A stretch of 64,000 bases of DNA from Paractinoplanes durhamensis (GTDB taxonomy: Bacteria > Actinomycetota > Actinomycetes > Mycobacteriales > Micromonosporaceae): positions 61,642 to 125,641 of the forward strand of contig NZ_BOML01000014.1 in assembly GCF_016862175.1 (NCBI RefSeq), written 5' to 3'. Of the stretch, positions 45,870 to 56,000 are shown one piece after another; positions within the stretch are counted from its first letter, which is position 1, and every line of letters starts with the position of its first letter. The translations under genes and the position numbers were made by a program. Below the pieces are notes generated by a model that was not told the DNA's origin, made no database searches, and saw only the letters and a list, made by a program, of their open reading frames with translations.

Positions 45870-46071
45870 CGGCGGAAAGAGGTCACGGAGCGACATTTAC
45901 GCGCTTTGCCGGAACAGTCAAGACCATGGATCGAACGGCACGGCCGGGCCCCGCACCCGACTCCACTATAGGTGCGATTTGCTGACCCTGATTGGGTACA
46001 GATGGGACAAGTGGTAGCGCTCCGTATATAAGGCCGTGGACACATAGCGACGCCGCTGGTACTAAGTAGGC

Positions 46072-47697
46072 GTGCTGCGGGCCGCCGAATGGATTGTGCT
46101 GGGAATCGGGAGCGCGGCCGCCATCGTCTACGGCGTCCGGCGTCACCGGCCCCGGCGGATCGGACCCTGGCTGCTGCTCGCCGGCGCCATCCTGGCGAGC
46201 GGCGCCGGTGACGTGTCGACCGCCATCGGTCGCGCCGACGTGGCCGATGCCTTCTTCTACGTGATGTTCGTGCTGGTCGCCTGGAGTCTGCTGCGGCTGA
46301 CCCGGGCCGGTGCGATTCTCGTCGACCGGGCACGACTCATCGACCTGCTCGCGTTCGCGTGCTCGGCCCTGCTGGTGGTCTGGGTGCTCGTGGCCGGTGA
46401 CGCGGGCCAGATCGGGGACGTCTCCGCGGCGTACGTCATCGGGGCCTTGCTTCTTCTCGCCGTTGTCGCCCGCATGCTGGTGGCCGTGGGCCGCAACCTC
46501 TCGGCCGTGCTGCTGGTCATCGGAGCGGTGGGTGTTCTGGTCAGTGACATCGTGCAGCCTTTGTGGCCCGGCCGGCTCAGTGAGTCCGGGTTCGTGGTGC
46601 TCTACCTGGCCTGGGGCGCCGCCGCGCTGCATCCGTCGATGGTCCGGCTGACCGAGCCCGCAGCGCCGCGGCCGAGCCCGTGGCGCGGGCGCTGGACGGC
46701 ACTGCTGGGCATCTCGGTGGCCACGCCGCCGGTCGTTCTGCTGTTCGAGGCGGCCCTCGGCGAGGTCGGCGACGGCGTGGTGATCGCCGCGGCCGGCGCG
46801 ATCACCCTTCTGCTGACCATCACGCGACTGACCGACGCGGTGACCCTGAACAGCCAGGCCTTGGCGCGTGAGCGCGGCCTGCGGCAGGCGAGCGCCGCGC
46901 TGGTCGCCGCCGCCGACATCCCGGCCGTCGATCAGGCCGTCCGGGCCGCGATCGCCCAGCTCATGCCGCCGGAAGCCATTCGCAGCGCCGTTTTCGCGGT
47001 AGATGACCGGCAGCTCGCGCTCGACACGCCACCCGGCGTCTCGTCCCGCAGTTGGTGGGTCGGGGCCACGGACCAGGACGACGCCACCCTGGTCTGTCCG
47101 CTCCGGCTGGAACCGTTCGCGGTCGCCCGGCCCGGCGGCGGAGCCCTGATCCTGGTGGGTCGCCGGGACACCCTCACCGCCACTCGCGACACCCTCGAGG
47201 TGCTGGCCGGTCAGGCGGCGCTCGCGCTCGACCGTATCTGCCTGGTGGAGGCGGTCGGCCGCCGCGACAGTGATCTCTATCTGCGGGCGGTGATCCGCAA
47301 GAGCGCGGACATCATGGTGGTGATCGAGGAGGACCGGCGGATCCGGTACGCCAGTCCTTCGCTGCGCGAGCTGCTCGGCATCGACGACCTTCCGCCGCTG
47401 GCCACCCTCGACGACCTGGTGGATCCGGGCGACCGCGCCCAGCTGCGTCAGGCCTTCCGCGACTCCGGTGATGGCGTGGTGTTCTGCTCGCTGGTGCGGG
47501 CCGACGGCGGCCACGTGATGGTCGAGGCCACGTACCGCGACCTGCGCGAGGACCGCCTGGTCCAGGGTTTTGTCGTGACGATGCGAAGTTTCACCCAGGG
47601 CCATGAGCCGGACGGGCAGCTGTCCCAGCGCGACAAGCTGGATGAGCTGCCGGCCTGGGTGAATCGGCGCAGCGCCCGGCACAAGTTCCGCTTCTGA
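46072..47697 (+). CDS. Membrane sensor with GAF-like and PAS domains, no output domain
   Basis: A 541-residue protein starting at GTG 46072. About seven hydrophobic helices occupy 5-265. A helical linker then leads to a GAF-like domain (about 275-395; ASAALVAAADIPAVDQAVR, ALILVGRR) and a PAS domain (about 400-515; VIRKSADIMVVIEEDRRIRY, ASPSLRELLGI). In related actinomycete proteins the PAS is followed by GGDEF and EAL domains, which are absent: the protein stops about 30 residues after the PAS. It may work through a partner or be a truncated diguanylate-cyclase sensor. Nothing downstream restores the missing part. Confidence 0.78.
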   Translation: MLRAAEWIVLGIGSAAAIVYGVRRHRPRRIGPWLLLAGAILASGAGDVSTAIGRADVADAFFYVMFVLVAWSLLRLTRAGAILVDRARLIDLLAFACSALLVVWVLVAGDAGQIGDVSAAYVIGALLLLAVVARMLVAVGRNLSAVLLVIGAVGVLVSDIVQPLWPGRLSESGFVVLYLAWGAAALHPSMVRLTEPAAPRPSPWRGRWTALLGISVATPPVVLLFEAALGEVGDGVVIAAAGAITLLLTITRLTDAVTLNSQALARERGLRQASAALVAAADIPAVDQAVRAAIAQLMPPEAIRSAVFAVDDRQLALDTPPGVSSRSWWVGATDQDDATLVCPLRLEPFAVARPGGGALILVGRRDTLTATRDTLEVLAGQAALALDRICLVEAVGRRDSDLYLRAVIRKSADIMVVIEEDRRIRYASPSLRELLGIDDLPPLATLDDLVDPGDRAQLRQAFRDSGDGVVFCSLVRADGGHVMVEATYRDLREDRLVQGFVVTMRSFTQGHEPDGQLSQRDKLDELPAWVNRRSARHKFRF

Positions 47698-47722
47698 CCT
47701 GAGCTGATTTCCGGTGTCCTGG

Positions 47723-48961
47723 TCAGCGTTGCAGCCAGCGGTCCAGCCAGGCGAAGGCGTCGTCCTGCATCTCCCGCACGAAGACGTGGCCCAGGCCGGG
47801 CCAGATCTTGGTGCTGAGGCGGTCGCCGGCGCGCTGCGAGTCCCAGACCGCGCGCATCTTGTCGTAGGCGACACCGACCCCGGCCGGGGTGAAGAGCGGG
47901 TCGTCCGCGCCGTCCATCAGCATCATCGGCCGGGGCGCGGCGATGCCGGCGACGTCCGGGATGTCGAGGTGGCGGTAGAGGCCCGGATGAAGCATGTAGA
48001 ACGCCGACTGGCCGCGCAGCGTGTTGTTGCCCGGCACCATCATCTCCTTGAGCCCGGTCATCCAGCACGCTGCGACCGTCGCCGCGATGTCGTCCGACAG
48101 GGCGGCCACCTGCCAGGCGCGGTAGCCACCCATGGAGAAGCCGACCGCCGCGATCCGCCGCTCGTCGACCTCGGGCAGGGTGGCCAGCATGGCCGCGGCG
48201 CGGGCGTCCTCGCGGGCCACCAGGCCCGCCAGCGACGAGCCGAGGTTGAAGAAGTTACTGGCCAGCGCCTGTTGCCCGTCATAGGCGAGGCCGCCGCGAT
48301 CACCCCAGCCGAGCGCGTCCACGGCGAGAACCGCATAGCCGCGGGCGGCCAGTTCGTTGCCGACGAACCGTCCGCTGAAGTATTTCGCCGACCAGGCACG
48401 CGCCGACACCAGGCGGGTGTCGTCGTACCACGGCTCGATCAGCTTCTCCTTGCCGATGTCGAACTTGGCGCCGTGGTCGTGCAGCAGCAGCGCGGACGGG
48501 AAGGGGCCGGGCCCGTCCGGAACGAGCATCGACGCCCGCACCCGACTGTGCCGGGTGACGTTGAACAGCAACTGGCGCTGCCGGTAACCGTCGCGGACCT
48601 GCTCATCGACGATCTCGACGTCGAACGGGCTCCGGTCCGGGGGCTGCCACAGCAACTCCTCGACCTTTGCCCGGGCCTGCCGTTTCCAGGCGCCGAAGCT
48701 GCCATGCCGGCGTCCGGTCCACGCCAGCGGAAACTCGAGTTCCGCCGACAGCTGGTCGGCGAAGACCGGCAGATTGCCGTCGACGACGGACGGTCCTTCG
48801 AACCCGGCAGCCTCGACCGGAACGGCCTGGAACCCGGCGGCCTCGGCTGCCTCGGCTGCGCCCGCCTCGGCTGCGCCCGCCTCGGCTGCGCCCGCGAGTG
48901 CCGGAAGCTGGCTCGATGCGAGAGCGAGAGCAGGCAAAGTGACGAATCCGCGCCGCTTCAT
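47723..48961 (-). CDS. Exported alpha/beta hydrolase (acetylxylan-esterase-like family)
   Basis: A 412-residue protein with a signal peptide (MKRRGFVTLPALALASS) followed by a low-complexity Ala-Glu stretch made of five-residue repeats. The alpha/beta hydrolase domain covers about 100-412. The nucleophile elbow is GFSMGGYRAW, DGADDPLF holds the likely acidic residue, and GLGHVFV the catalytic His. The family (dienelactone hydrolase/Abhydrolase_7-like) includes esterases acting on sugar esters, which would suit the polysaccharide-degrading strain. The substrate cannot be read from sequence. No operon partner is close. Confidence 0.8.
   Translation of the reverse strand: MKRRGFVTLPALALASSQLPALAGAAEAGAAEAGAAEAAEAAGFQAVPVEAAGFEGPSVVDGNLPVFADQLSAELEFPLAWTGRRHGSFGAWKRQARAKVEELLWQPPDRSPFDVEIVDEQVRDGYRQRQLLFNVTRHSRVRASMLVPDGPGPFPSALLLHDHGAKFDIGKEKLIEPWYDDTRLVSARAWSAKYFSGRFVGNELAARGYAVLAVDALGWGDRGGLAYDGQQALASNFFNLGSSLAGLVAREDARAAAMLATLPEVDERRIAAVGFSMGGYRAWQVAALSDDIAATVAACWMTGLKEMMVPGNNTLRGQSAFYMLHPGLYRHLDIPDVAGIAAPRPMMLMDGADDPLFTPAGVGVAYDKMRAVWDSQRAGDRLSTKIWPGLGHVFVREMQDDAFAWLDRWLQR
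48850..48894 (-). repeat. Three perfect 15-base tandem repeats in the hydrolase gene
   Basis: CCTCGGCTGCGCCCG is repeated exactly at 48850-48864, 48865-48879 and 48880-48894, with a shorter partial unit before it. It encodes an in-frame five-residue Ala/Gly/Glu repeat just after the signal peptide. Unit length is a multiple of three, so slippage would change linker length without a frameshift. Confidence 0.92.
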
Positions 48962-49080
48962 ACATTCTCCTTCGTCGATGGAAAGTCCAGCGTACGACCA
49001 TCCGCGGCCTGAGGTCTTCCACGCCGCCCACGGGGCGATCGGCCGGCTGCGAACGCTCCAGGAGGCGCAATAGCGCTAGA

Positions 49081-49668
49081 TCATCCGTAGATGACGGTCA
49101 GGGTGAGCGGGGCCAGCGCTCCCTCCGTGTTGCCGATGACCATCAGCATCAGCAGCACGGAGGCCGCGGCGGACAGGATGCCGGCCGCCAGCATGAGGCG
49201 CCCTCTTGGCCGGCGGATCAGCGCTCGCCACAGGTACACGGCCAACGTCACGACGGCCACGAGCAGGATGGCGCAGATGACGGCCTTGGGGCGCTGCCAC
49301 GCCAGACGCTCGTCGATGGCCTGCTGGAGCGCGGGTGAGAGCTGGGCGCTGCCGGCATCCAGCCACGCCTGGCCGACCGGGGAGAATTTCGTTCCGGAAA
49401 GGGTCTGCCGCGGGTTGACCACGCTGGTCACGTTCGCCCACAAGGCCACGACCATGAACAGGCTAAAGGTCACGCCCGCGACTCCGAACCAGAGAAAGGT
49501 CCGCCGCTCGAAGGTTCGTTTCGGTGCCCGTTTTAATCGCCACCAGCAAAATACGGAAAAGAGAATTAGGAGTACGGTGAACAGGCCGCCGACCACGAGA
49601 AATACGATGTGATAATTCCGGTCGTCGGCCAGTACGCGATCATAGGCGGGGCTCGTTTCGAATGGCAT
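49081..49668 (-). CDS. Four-helix membrane protein of unknown function
   Basis: A 195-residue integral membrane protein starting at ATG 49668. Four hydrophobic helices lie at about 20-42, 60-80, 128-148 and 158-182. A loop of about 45 residues between helices 2 and 3, probably outside the cell, contains VNPRQTLSGTKFSPVG. No family is recognised. The AT-richer 5' part (49500-49640) contrasts with its neighbours. It ends in LTLTVIYG, a string also encoded by a short stretch near 44811-44840. Confidence 0.7.
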   Translation of the reverse strand: MPFETSPAYDRVLADDRNYHIVFLVVGGLFTVLLILFSVFCWWRLKRAPKRTFERRTFLWFGVAGVTFSLFMVVALWANVTSVVNPRQTLSGTKFSPVGQAWLDAGSAQLSPALQQAIDERLAWQRPKAVICAILLVAVVTLAVYLWRALIRRPRGRLMLAAGILSAAASVLLMLMVIGNTEGALAPLTLTVIYG

Positions 49669-49811
49669 GAATTCGAGCGTACGGAAATCAGGGTTTCAGG
49701 GCTTCGGTCCTCGTGATGGTCTTCTTGCCGGGGTTCTGCGACTAAAGGATGAGACGAAGGTCGGCATCAGGTCGGAGGTGTGGTGGTGGCCTCCTGCCTA
49801 GGCTGGCCGCT

Positions 49812-51086
49812 ATGACGCTTGCCTGGTTCTCGGACGGCCCGCGCTCCCCCGCGCCCGGCCGCCACGCCACGGCGGTCGATGTCACGCTGGCGGTGGTCGT
49901 CGCCGTCGTGACGCTGCCGCAGCTCTACTACCACGCCACGCACGCCAATCCGCGGGTCGGAACGTACGTAGTGTTCAGCGTTCTTCTCGCGGGCCCGCTC
50001 ATCCAGCGGCGGCGCTTTCCGCTCTCGGTCTTCGCCTTCGCCGTAGTCGTGGCGTTCGGCCAGTGGCTGGCCGGGGCGCGGCTGGCGGCCGACCTGGCCC
50101 TGCTGATCTACCTGTACACGGTGGCGAGCCGCTATCCGATGCGGGTGGCGATCGCCGCGGGTGGCGTGGTCGAGGTGGGTGCCCTGCTGGCCGCCGTGCG
50201 CTGGCCGGAGATCGGGTCGTGGGCCGGGACCGGTTCGTGGGCCGGCACGTTCGTGTTGTTGGCCGGCCCGATCGCCGCCGTAATGCTGCTCGGGGCCAAC
50301 GCACGGCACCGGGCCGACGCCCTGCGCGCCCTCACCGAGCGGGCGGCCCAGCTCGAACGCGAACGCGACCAGCAGGCGGTGATCGCCGCGGCCGCCGAAC
50401 GGACCCGCATCGCCCGCGAGATGCACGACGTGGTCGCCCACAGCCTGGCCGTCATGGTGACGCTGTCCGAGGGCGCCGTCCGCAAACAGGCCACCGAACC
50501 GGAGCGGGCCGACGAGGCGATGCGCCAGGTGTCGGCCACCGGCCGCCAGGCCCTGACCGAGATGCGCGGCCTGCTCAACGTCCTGCAAGCATCCGACGAC
50601 CGCCACCCGCAGCCCGGCCTCGCCCAGCTCGACGAGCTGCTCGAACATGTCCGGTCGACCGGTTTGACCGTGGCGTCGGCCGTCACCGGCGCGCCCACCG
50701 AGATGCCACCCGGAGCCGAGTTGACGGTCTACCGCATCGTGCAGGAGGCCCTGACCAACACGCTGAAACACGCCCGGAGTCCCCACCAGGTCAGCGTCGT
50801 TATCACCTACGAGCCAGGATCGGTGACCGTCGACGTGCACGACGACGGAGCGCCCTCAGCGGGCCCACCGCACGTCGGCCAAGGCCACGATCCGGCCGCC
50901 TCCAGGCTCGCCCACGATGACCTCGCCGGCAGCGGTCCCGGCGGCAGCGGTCTCGCCGGTATGCGTGAACGGGCCGCGGTCTACGCCGGCACCATCAGCG
51001 CGGGGCCCGATCCCCGTGGCGGATGGCGGGTCCGCGCCGAACTGGCCCTGCCGATCGAGGTCGCGGCGGGCGGGCGCGCTCGATGA
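49812..51086 (+). CDS. Two-component sensor histidine kinase (NarL-type, HisKA_3)
   Basis: A 424-residue membrane kinase starting at ATG 49812. Four to five membrane helices (about 22-160) contain a perfect six-residue duplication GSWAGT-GSWAGT. A dimerisation helix leads to the phospho-accepting His205 in REMHDVVAHSL, the HisKA_3 signature. The HATPase domain has YRIVQEALTNTLKHA (N box) and SGLAGMRERA (G box). An Asp/Gly-rich insert near 365-385 precedes the G box. Its stop overlaps the regulator start (ATGA), so it signals to that regulator. The stimulus is unknown. Confidence 0.93.
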   Translation: MTLAWFSDGPRSPAPGRHATAVDVTLAVVVAVVTLPQLYYHATHANPRVGTYVVFSVLLAGPLIQRRRFPLSVFAFAVVVAFGQWLAGARLAADLALLIYLYTVASRYPMRVAIAAGGVVEVGALLAAVRWPEIGSWAGTGSWAGTFVLLAGPIAAVMLLGANARHRADALRALTERAAQLERERDQQAVIAAAAERTRIAREMHDVVAHSLAVMVTLSEGAVRKQATEPERADEAMRQVSATGRQALTEMRGLLNVLQASDDRHPQPGLAQLDELLEHVRSTGLTVASAVTGAPTEMPPGAELTVYRIVQEALTNTLKHARSPHQVSVVITYEPGSVTVDVHDDGAPSAGPPHVGQGHDPAASRLAHDDLAGSGPGGSGLAGMRERAAVYAGTISAGPDPRGGWRVRAELALPIEVAAGGRAR

Positions 51087-51739
51087 CGATCCGGCTGCTC
51101 CTGGTCGACGACCAGACTCTCATCCGCACCGGGTTCCGGATGATTCTCGAGGAGACCGATGACATCGACATCGTCGGCGAGGCACCGGACGGCGCCGAGG
51201 CCGTCCGGCTGGCCACCGAACTACGCCCGGACGTGACCCTCATGGACGTCCGCATGCCCGGGGTCGACGGGATCGAGGCCACCCGCCGGATAATGGCCAG
51301 CGACCCGGCCGCCCGAGTGCTCATCCTGACCACCTTCGACCTCGACGAGTACGCATTCGCGGCGTTACGGGCCGGCGCGAGCGGTTTCGTCCTCAAGGAC
51401 GTCCCGGTGGACGAGTTGGCCCGCGCCATCCGAGCAGTGGCCAACGGCGATGCGGTCGTCTCCCCGCGAATAACCCGAAGCCTGCTCAATGCCTACGCCA
51501 CCCATCTGCCCGACCCCTCAGCGGGCCGCGTCCAGGCGATCCTCGACCAGCTGACTCCCCGCGAACGCGAGGTGCTGCGGGCAGTGGCAGCCGGCCTCTC
51601 GAACACCGAGATCGCCGAACAACTGGTCGTATCGGACGCGACGGTCAAGACCCACGTAGGCAGCGTCCTGGCCAAACTGAATCTGCGAAACCGGGTGCAG
51701 GCCGTAATCCTCGCCTACGACATAGGCCTCGTCCGATAG
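51083..51739 (+). CDS. Two-component response regulator, NarL/LuxR type
   Basis: A 218-residue DNA-binding regulator. The receiver domain (1-120) has the acidic pair Asp9-Asp10, phospho-acceptor Asp55 in LMDVRMPG, and Lys near 105 in FVLKD. The LuxR-type helix-turn-helix (about 150-215) reads LTPREREVLRAVAAGLSNTEIA and ATVKTHVGSVLAKL. ATG 51083 overlaps the kinase stop, which also fixes the start. Targets are unknown; actinomycete pairs of this type often control export genes, but none is adjacent. Confidence 0.94.
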   Translation: MTIRLLLVDDQTLIRTGFRMILEETDDIDIVGEAPDGAEAVRLATELRPDVTLMDVRMPGVDGIEATRRIMASDPAARVLILTTFDLDEYAFAALRAGASGFVLKDVPVDELARAIRAVANGDAVVSPRITRSLLNAYATHLPDPSAGRVQAILDQLTPREREVLRAVAAGLSNTEIAEQLVVSDATVKTHVGSVLAKLNLRNRVQAVILAYDIGLVR

Positions 51740-51759
51740 CCGACGTCAGCCTTCGGAGG

Positions 51760-52041
51760 TCACCGCTCCCGCGGAGCCCCACGCTCCCACCAGTCGTGCA
51801 GAGGCTGCTCCCGGATCATCCGCGCCGCAATCTCCACATGGCCCAAATTGCAGAACTTCCACAGTTCCTTAGCCGCCCGCGAATATTGGAACAGAACCCG
51901 ATCGACATCGAAGGCATCAAGCTCACCGGCCCGGAACCCATCGACGGCCACACCGACACGGGCGACAAGGCTCGCCAGCTCGGCTTCGTGATACTCCGCG
52001 ACGACCGCGTTCGCTGCCCGCCGCTCGGACTTGCTGGACAC
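51760..52041 (-). CDS. Small helical protein of unknown function
   Basis: A 93-residue protein starting at GTG 52041. It is strongly helical and rich in Ala and charged residues (EYHEAELASLVARVGVAVDG, YSRAAKELWKFCNLG). No signal or membrane segment. I do not recognise a family. It follows another small minus-strand gene by 38 bases; the two could be a cassette at the edge of the accessory island. Codon use looks coding: strong GC at third positions in this frame. Confidence 0.55.
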   Translation of the reverse strand: MSSKSERRAANAVVAEYHEAELASLVARVGVAVDGFRAGELDAFDVDRVLFQYSRAAKELWKFCNLGHVEIAARMIREQPLHDWWERGAPRER

Positions 52042-52079
52042 GAGCTGGAGACTACTCGCGGACAGCGCGCTCGATCAGG

Positions 52080-52304
52080 TCAGGCGGAGGGAGCCAGGCC
52101 GGGCAGCCGCTGCTCCCAGCGGCGCGTGATCCGGGAGGTGAACCCTCGACGTAGCCGAGGCCACTCCTGACGCAGTAAGTCCGGGTGTACCCAGCGCCTT
52201 ACGTCGGCACGCTGCCCGCAATCCAGCATGATCAAGCAGCACCGGCCCGCATAGGTCAGGGCCTGTTGATCCTCGCAACAGTGTGGCCGGCCGTACGCAT
52301 GCAC
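52080..52304 (-). CDS. Small protein of unknown function, paired with the 51760 gene
   Basis: A 74-residue open frame from GTG 52304. The C-terminal 35 residues (RRWVHPDLLRQEWPRLRRGF and after) look like a real amphipathic, Trp/Arg-rich domain, while the N-terminal part (CCEDQQALTYAGRCCL) is Cys-rich. No SD is visible. It may be the 3' remnant of a longer gene truncated at the AT-richer junction near 52300, or a small gene read from there. Low confidence. Confidence 0.35.
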   Translation of the reverse strand: MHAYGRPHCCEDQQALTYAGRCCLIMLDCGQRADVRRWVHPDLLRQEWPRLRRGFTSRITRRWEQRLPGLAPSA

Positions 52305-52427
52305 AAGCTAACGGCGATCATCCTAGATTTTCGGCCTATCTGATCATGAATGACAGATAGCAATACCCGCTTCGGAGTGCGCAGTCAATTGCCATGTTGA
52401 CTCTCGCGATATCGCTGCGCACCGGCC

Positions 52428-53051
52428 ATGATGCTTTCCATGGCACACGCCCTCAGCGCATCAGCCCGCCAAGCCTTGATTGCACTCATGATCCACGTTT
52501 CCGAGGCATCCAATCCCGATCTTCAAAACCGCTATGGATTGACGATCAAGAAGGCTGACCGTGATCAATTGAGTGACGAGAAGCTGATCACGTGGCGAAA
52601 AGGGGCTCGTCAGGCGATCTTTCATGATCTCACCGACAAGGGGTGGGCGAGGGCGCGTGCGGAGCTCACCGCCGAGCCGCCGGCGAAGACCTCGCCGGCC
52701 TGGCGCCTGCACTACGCGACGCTGCGCAACCTCGACCGGCTCATGCAGAAGCTGGACTACCAGCTCGCCGACGTCTTCGTGCTGGAGGAGTCCGCCGAGG
52801 ACGGCATCCGGCGCGTCTACGACGAGCTCGCCGAGCGAGCGGGCGACCTGGTCGGTCTCGAGAAGATCCGGGAACGGCTCACCGGCATCTCCCGGGCCGA
52901 GCTCGACGCCACACTCGTCGATCTGAACCGCCGGAAACAGATTCATCTCGACCCTGACCCGAACCGCCGGATCCTGACCGATGAGGCACGCGCCGCGGCG
53001 ATCAGCGTCGGCGGAGAGGACATGCATCTGATCGCGATCGGGAAGCTGTGA
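52428..53051 (+). CDS. Winged-helix-like partner of the HerA-type ATPase
   Basis: A 207-residue protein. Two helical domains each look like a winged helix: residues 8-75 (ARQALIALMIHVSEA, LTDKGWARARAEL) and 120-190 (YDELAERAGDLVGLEKIRERL, then LNRRKQIHLDPDPNRRILTDEARAAAI). It is probably a DNA- or protein-binding adaptor. Its stop overlaps the ATPase start (GTGA), so the two products are made together and probably form one complex. The first 150 bases are visibly less GC-rich than the host average, which suggests acquisition. ATG 52431 or 52440 are alternative starts. Confidence 0.72.
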   Translation: MMLSMAHALSASARQALIALMIHVSEASNPDLQNRYGLTIKKADRDQLSDEKLITWRKGARQAIFHDLTDKGWARARAELTAEPPAKTSPAWRLHYATLRNLDRLMQKLDYQLADVFVLEESAEDGIRRVYDELAERAGDLVGLEKIRERLTGISRAELDATLVDLNRRKQIHLDPDPNRRILTDEARAAAISVGGEDMHLIAIGKL

Positions 53052-56000
53052 TCGAGCCGGCCGAGCGACGCGCGCTCTCCGAGTTGAGCAGGCTGGATTG
53101 GGCTCCGACGCAGGAGGATGTCTGGTCACCGCTCGACGTTCACATCGACGAGCTGAACGGTGACGTCGGCGAGGCGCTGCTGCGCGCCTTCGAAGAGGCG
53201 GAGAACAGCAAGTTCCGGTGCCCGCTGGGTCTCGTGATCGAGGGGCGCCAAGGCGCCGGCAAGACGCACCTGGTGCGGTGGGCGCGTGAGCAGGTGCAGC
53301 GCAGGCACGGCTACTTCTTCCTCATGGGCATCGCGGACGGTCGCAGCTTCTGGACGAACATCGTGCACGCCTTCCTCCGCGGGCTGCGGCGTTCGGGCTC
53401 GTACCGGCATCTGCAGCTCTCCGTTTTTCTGGGCGCTCTCGCCGAGATCGCACAGGTCGCCAACGCGACGCAGCTCATGGCCCGGGGCGACCGGCCGATC
53501 ACGCCCGAGGCACTCGATCAATTGGTGAACGGGGTCCGGCGGGCATACCCGGAGGTGGGACGGGACTGCCGATACACCCTTCGCGCTTTGGTGCTGGTCG
53601 CCTCACCGGACGTAGATGTCTCCGACGCGGCGGAGAGCTGGCTGCTGTCGGCGGACGACGGTACGGCGGATGCCCTGGAGATGTGGGGCCTTCCCGCGCG
53701 CACGAAGAAGCCGCAGGAGGTCGCCGGAGAGATTTCCCGGCTCTTGGCGATCACCGGACCAACCATGCTTGCGGTAGACCAGATCGACACGATCTTCGCT
53801 CAGGCGCGAACATCGGCGGGCGAGCCGATCGATCTGGCTGCCGATCTGGGTAACGGGCTGATGCAGCTACGCGAGGAACTCAGCCGGACGGTCACGGTCG
53901 TCGCATGCCTGCCCACTTCGTGGAATCTGATCAGGAAATCAGCCCTGGACTCGGTCACCAATCGGTTCCGGCAGGAGACCAGGCTCAGCGTACTTCCATC
54001 GCCGGAGGTCGCCGAACGTCTGCTGGCGGCAAAGTTCGAGCCGTTCTTCGAGACGGCCGAATACGATCCGCCGTATCCGACGTGGCCGATCCGGCGGGAG
54101 GCCTTCGGCACCGCGACCGAGCTCACTCCCCGGCAGCTGTTGCAGCGAGCTGACGATCACGTCGAGTCCTGCCTGGACAACAGCGTCGTCGTCCAGCTCG
54201 ACGACTTCGGCAAGGTGGCCCGGCCGGAGCAGCGGATCGCACCGGACACGCCGCCGGAGCAATTGACCCGGTTCGACGCGCGGCTCACGGAACTCCGCCG
54301 GCAGGCGAAGGTCGGCGATGCGATCGACCCCTCCCGCGAAGATCATGTGATGCCGCGGCTGCTCGACGCGGGCCTGCGCGCCTGGACGATCGAGCAGGGC
54401 GATCGCCGCAGCCGGTACAAGGTGCAGCCGGGCGAGGACGGCAGCCCTTCGCTGCACGCCTGGCTGCGCGAGACGCTCGACGACACCACCGAGGACGAGG
54501 CGCAGTGGTCGTTCCGGGCCCTGTCGCATCCGCACCACCGAGCCGTGCAGACGCGGCTTCGCCGGCTACGCGACTTCGCGAACCTCCAACCGGAGATCAA
54601 CAAACGCCGTGCCGTCCTGCTGCGCAACACTGACTGGCCCGGTGGACCGGTCAGCCAGCGCGTACGCCAGGAGTTCCTCGACCTGGGCGGCATCATCACC
54701 GAGGTCTCCGAGGAAGACCTGCGTACGTTCGACGCGTTGGCCACCATGCTGGACGAGCACGACCCGGCCCTGCCGCACTGGTTGGTGTCGCGCCGACCGG
54801 CCTGGAACACCGCGCTGTTGACCACGGTCTTCGGGCCATCCTCGGCGCAGATGCCGGGCATCGCCGCACCGGAACCTGACGACCCGCCCGAGGCCGAGCA
54901 CGAGATCGGCTTTGGTATGTCGGATGGCAGGCCGGTGCGCGCCACGCTCGAGTCGCTCCGCAAGCACGCCGTCATCTTCGCCGGATCCGGGTCGGGCAAG
55001 ACGGTCCTCATCCGCCGCCTGATCGAGGAGTGCGCGCTCCACGGCGTCTCGGCGATCGTGCTGGATCCCAACAACGACCTCGCACGCCTCGGCGATCCGT
55101 GGCCCACGCCGCCCGCCGGCTGGGGGCCGGAGGATGCACGGAAGGCCGCCGATTACCTCGATGGCACCGACGTGGTGGTATGGACGCCGCGGCGGGAATC
55201 AGGCCGACCGCTCAGCCTGCAACCCCTGCCCGACTTCGCGGCGGTCCTGGACGAGCCCGACGAGTTCGCGCTCGCGCTCGACGCCGCAGTCGCCGCGCTG
55301 GCGCCCCGGGCCCGGATGGCCGCGAACACGGCCAAGGCGGACCGCGGACGGGCCGTGCTCAAGCAGGCCATGGCTCACTTCGCCCGCGGCGGCGGTGGCG
55401 GACTGGCCGAGTTCGTCGACATGCTCAAGGATCTCCCGCACGAGGCGGCCACGCTGGGGAAGGCCTACGAGCTGGCCGCCGACATGGCCGAGACGCTGCA
55501 GGCGGCGATGGTGAACGATCCGCTCTTCGGTGGGGCGGGCGTGGCGCTGGACCCGGGAGCGTTGATGACCCCGGCGCCCGGGAAGCGTGCCCGTATCTCG
55601 GTCGTCAACTTCATCGGGCTTCCGACCGACGAGCAGCGTCAGAGTTTCGTGAATCAGCTGCAGATGGCGCTGTTCGCTTGGGTCAAGCGTCATCCGGCCG
55701 GGGACAAGCCGCTCGGTGGGCTGTTCGTCATGGACGAGGCGCAGACGCTCGTACCCTCGGGGCCGGTCACCGCCTGCACCGAGAGCGCACTGGCACTGGC
55801 CAGCCAGGCCCGGAAGTACGGCCTCGGTCTCATCTTCGCGACACAGGCGCCGAAAGGCATCCACAACCGGATCGTCGGCAACGCCGCGACGCAGTTCTAC
55901 GGCTTCCTGAACAGTCCCACCCAGATCGCTGCGGCCAAGGAGGTCGCTCAGGCCAAGGGAAGTGCGGTGCTGGAGATCTCGCGGCTCAAGGCCGGCGAAT

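Noticed and set aside
46010..46045. Second CebR-like site near AGCGCTCC
   Set aside because: Only the AGCGCT core is palindromic; the GGG/CCC arms of a CebR box are missing.
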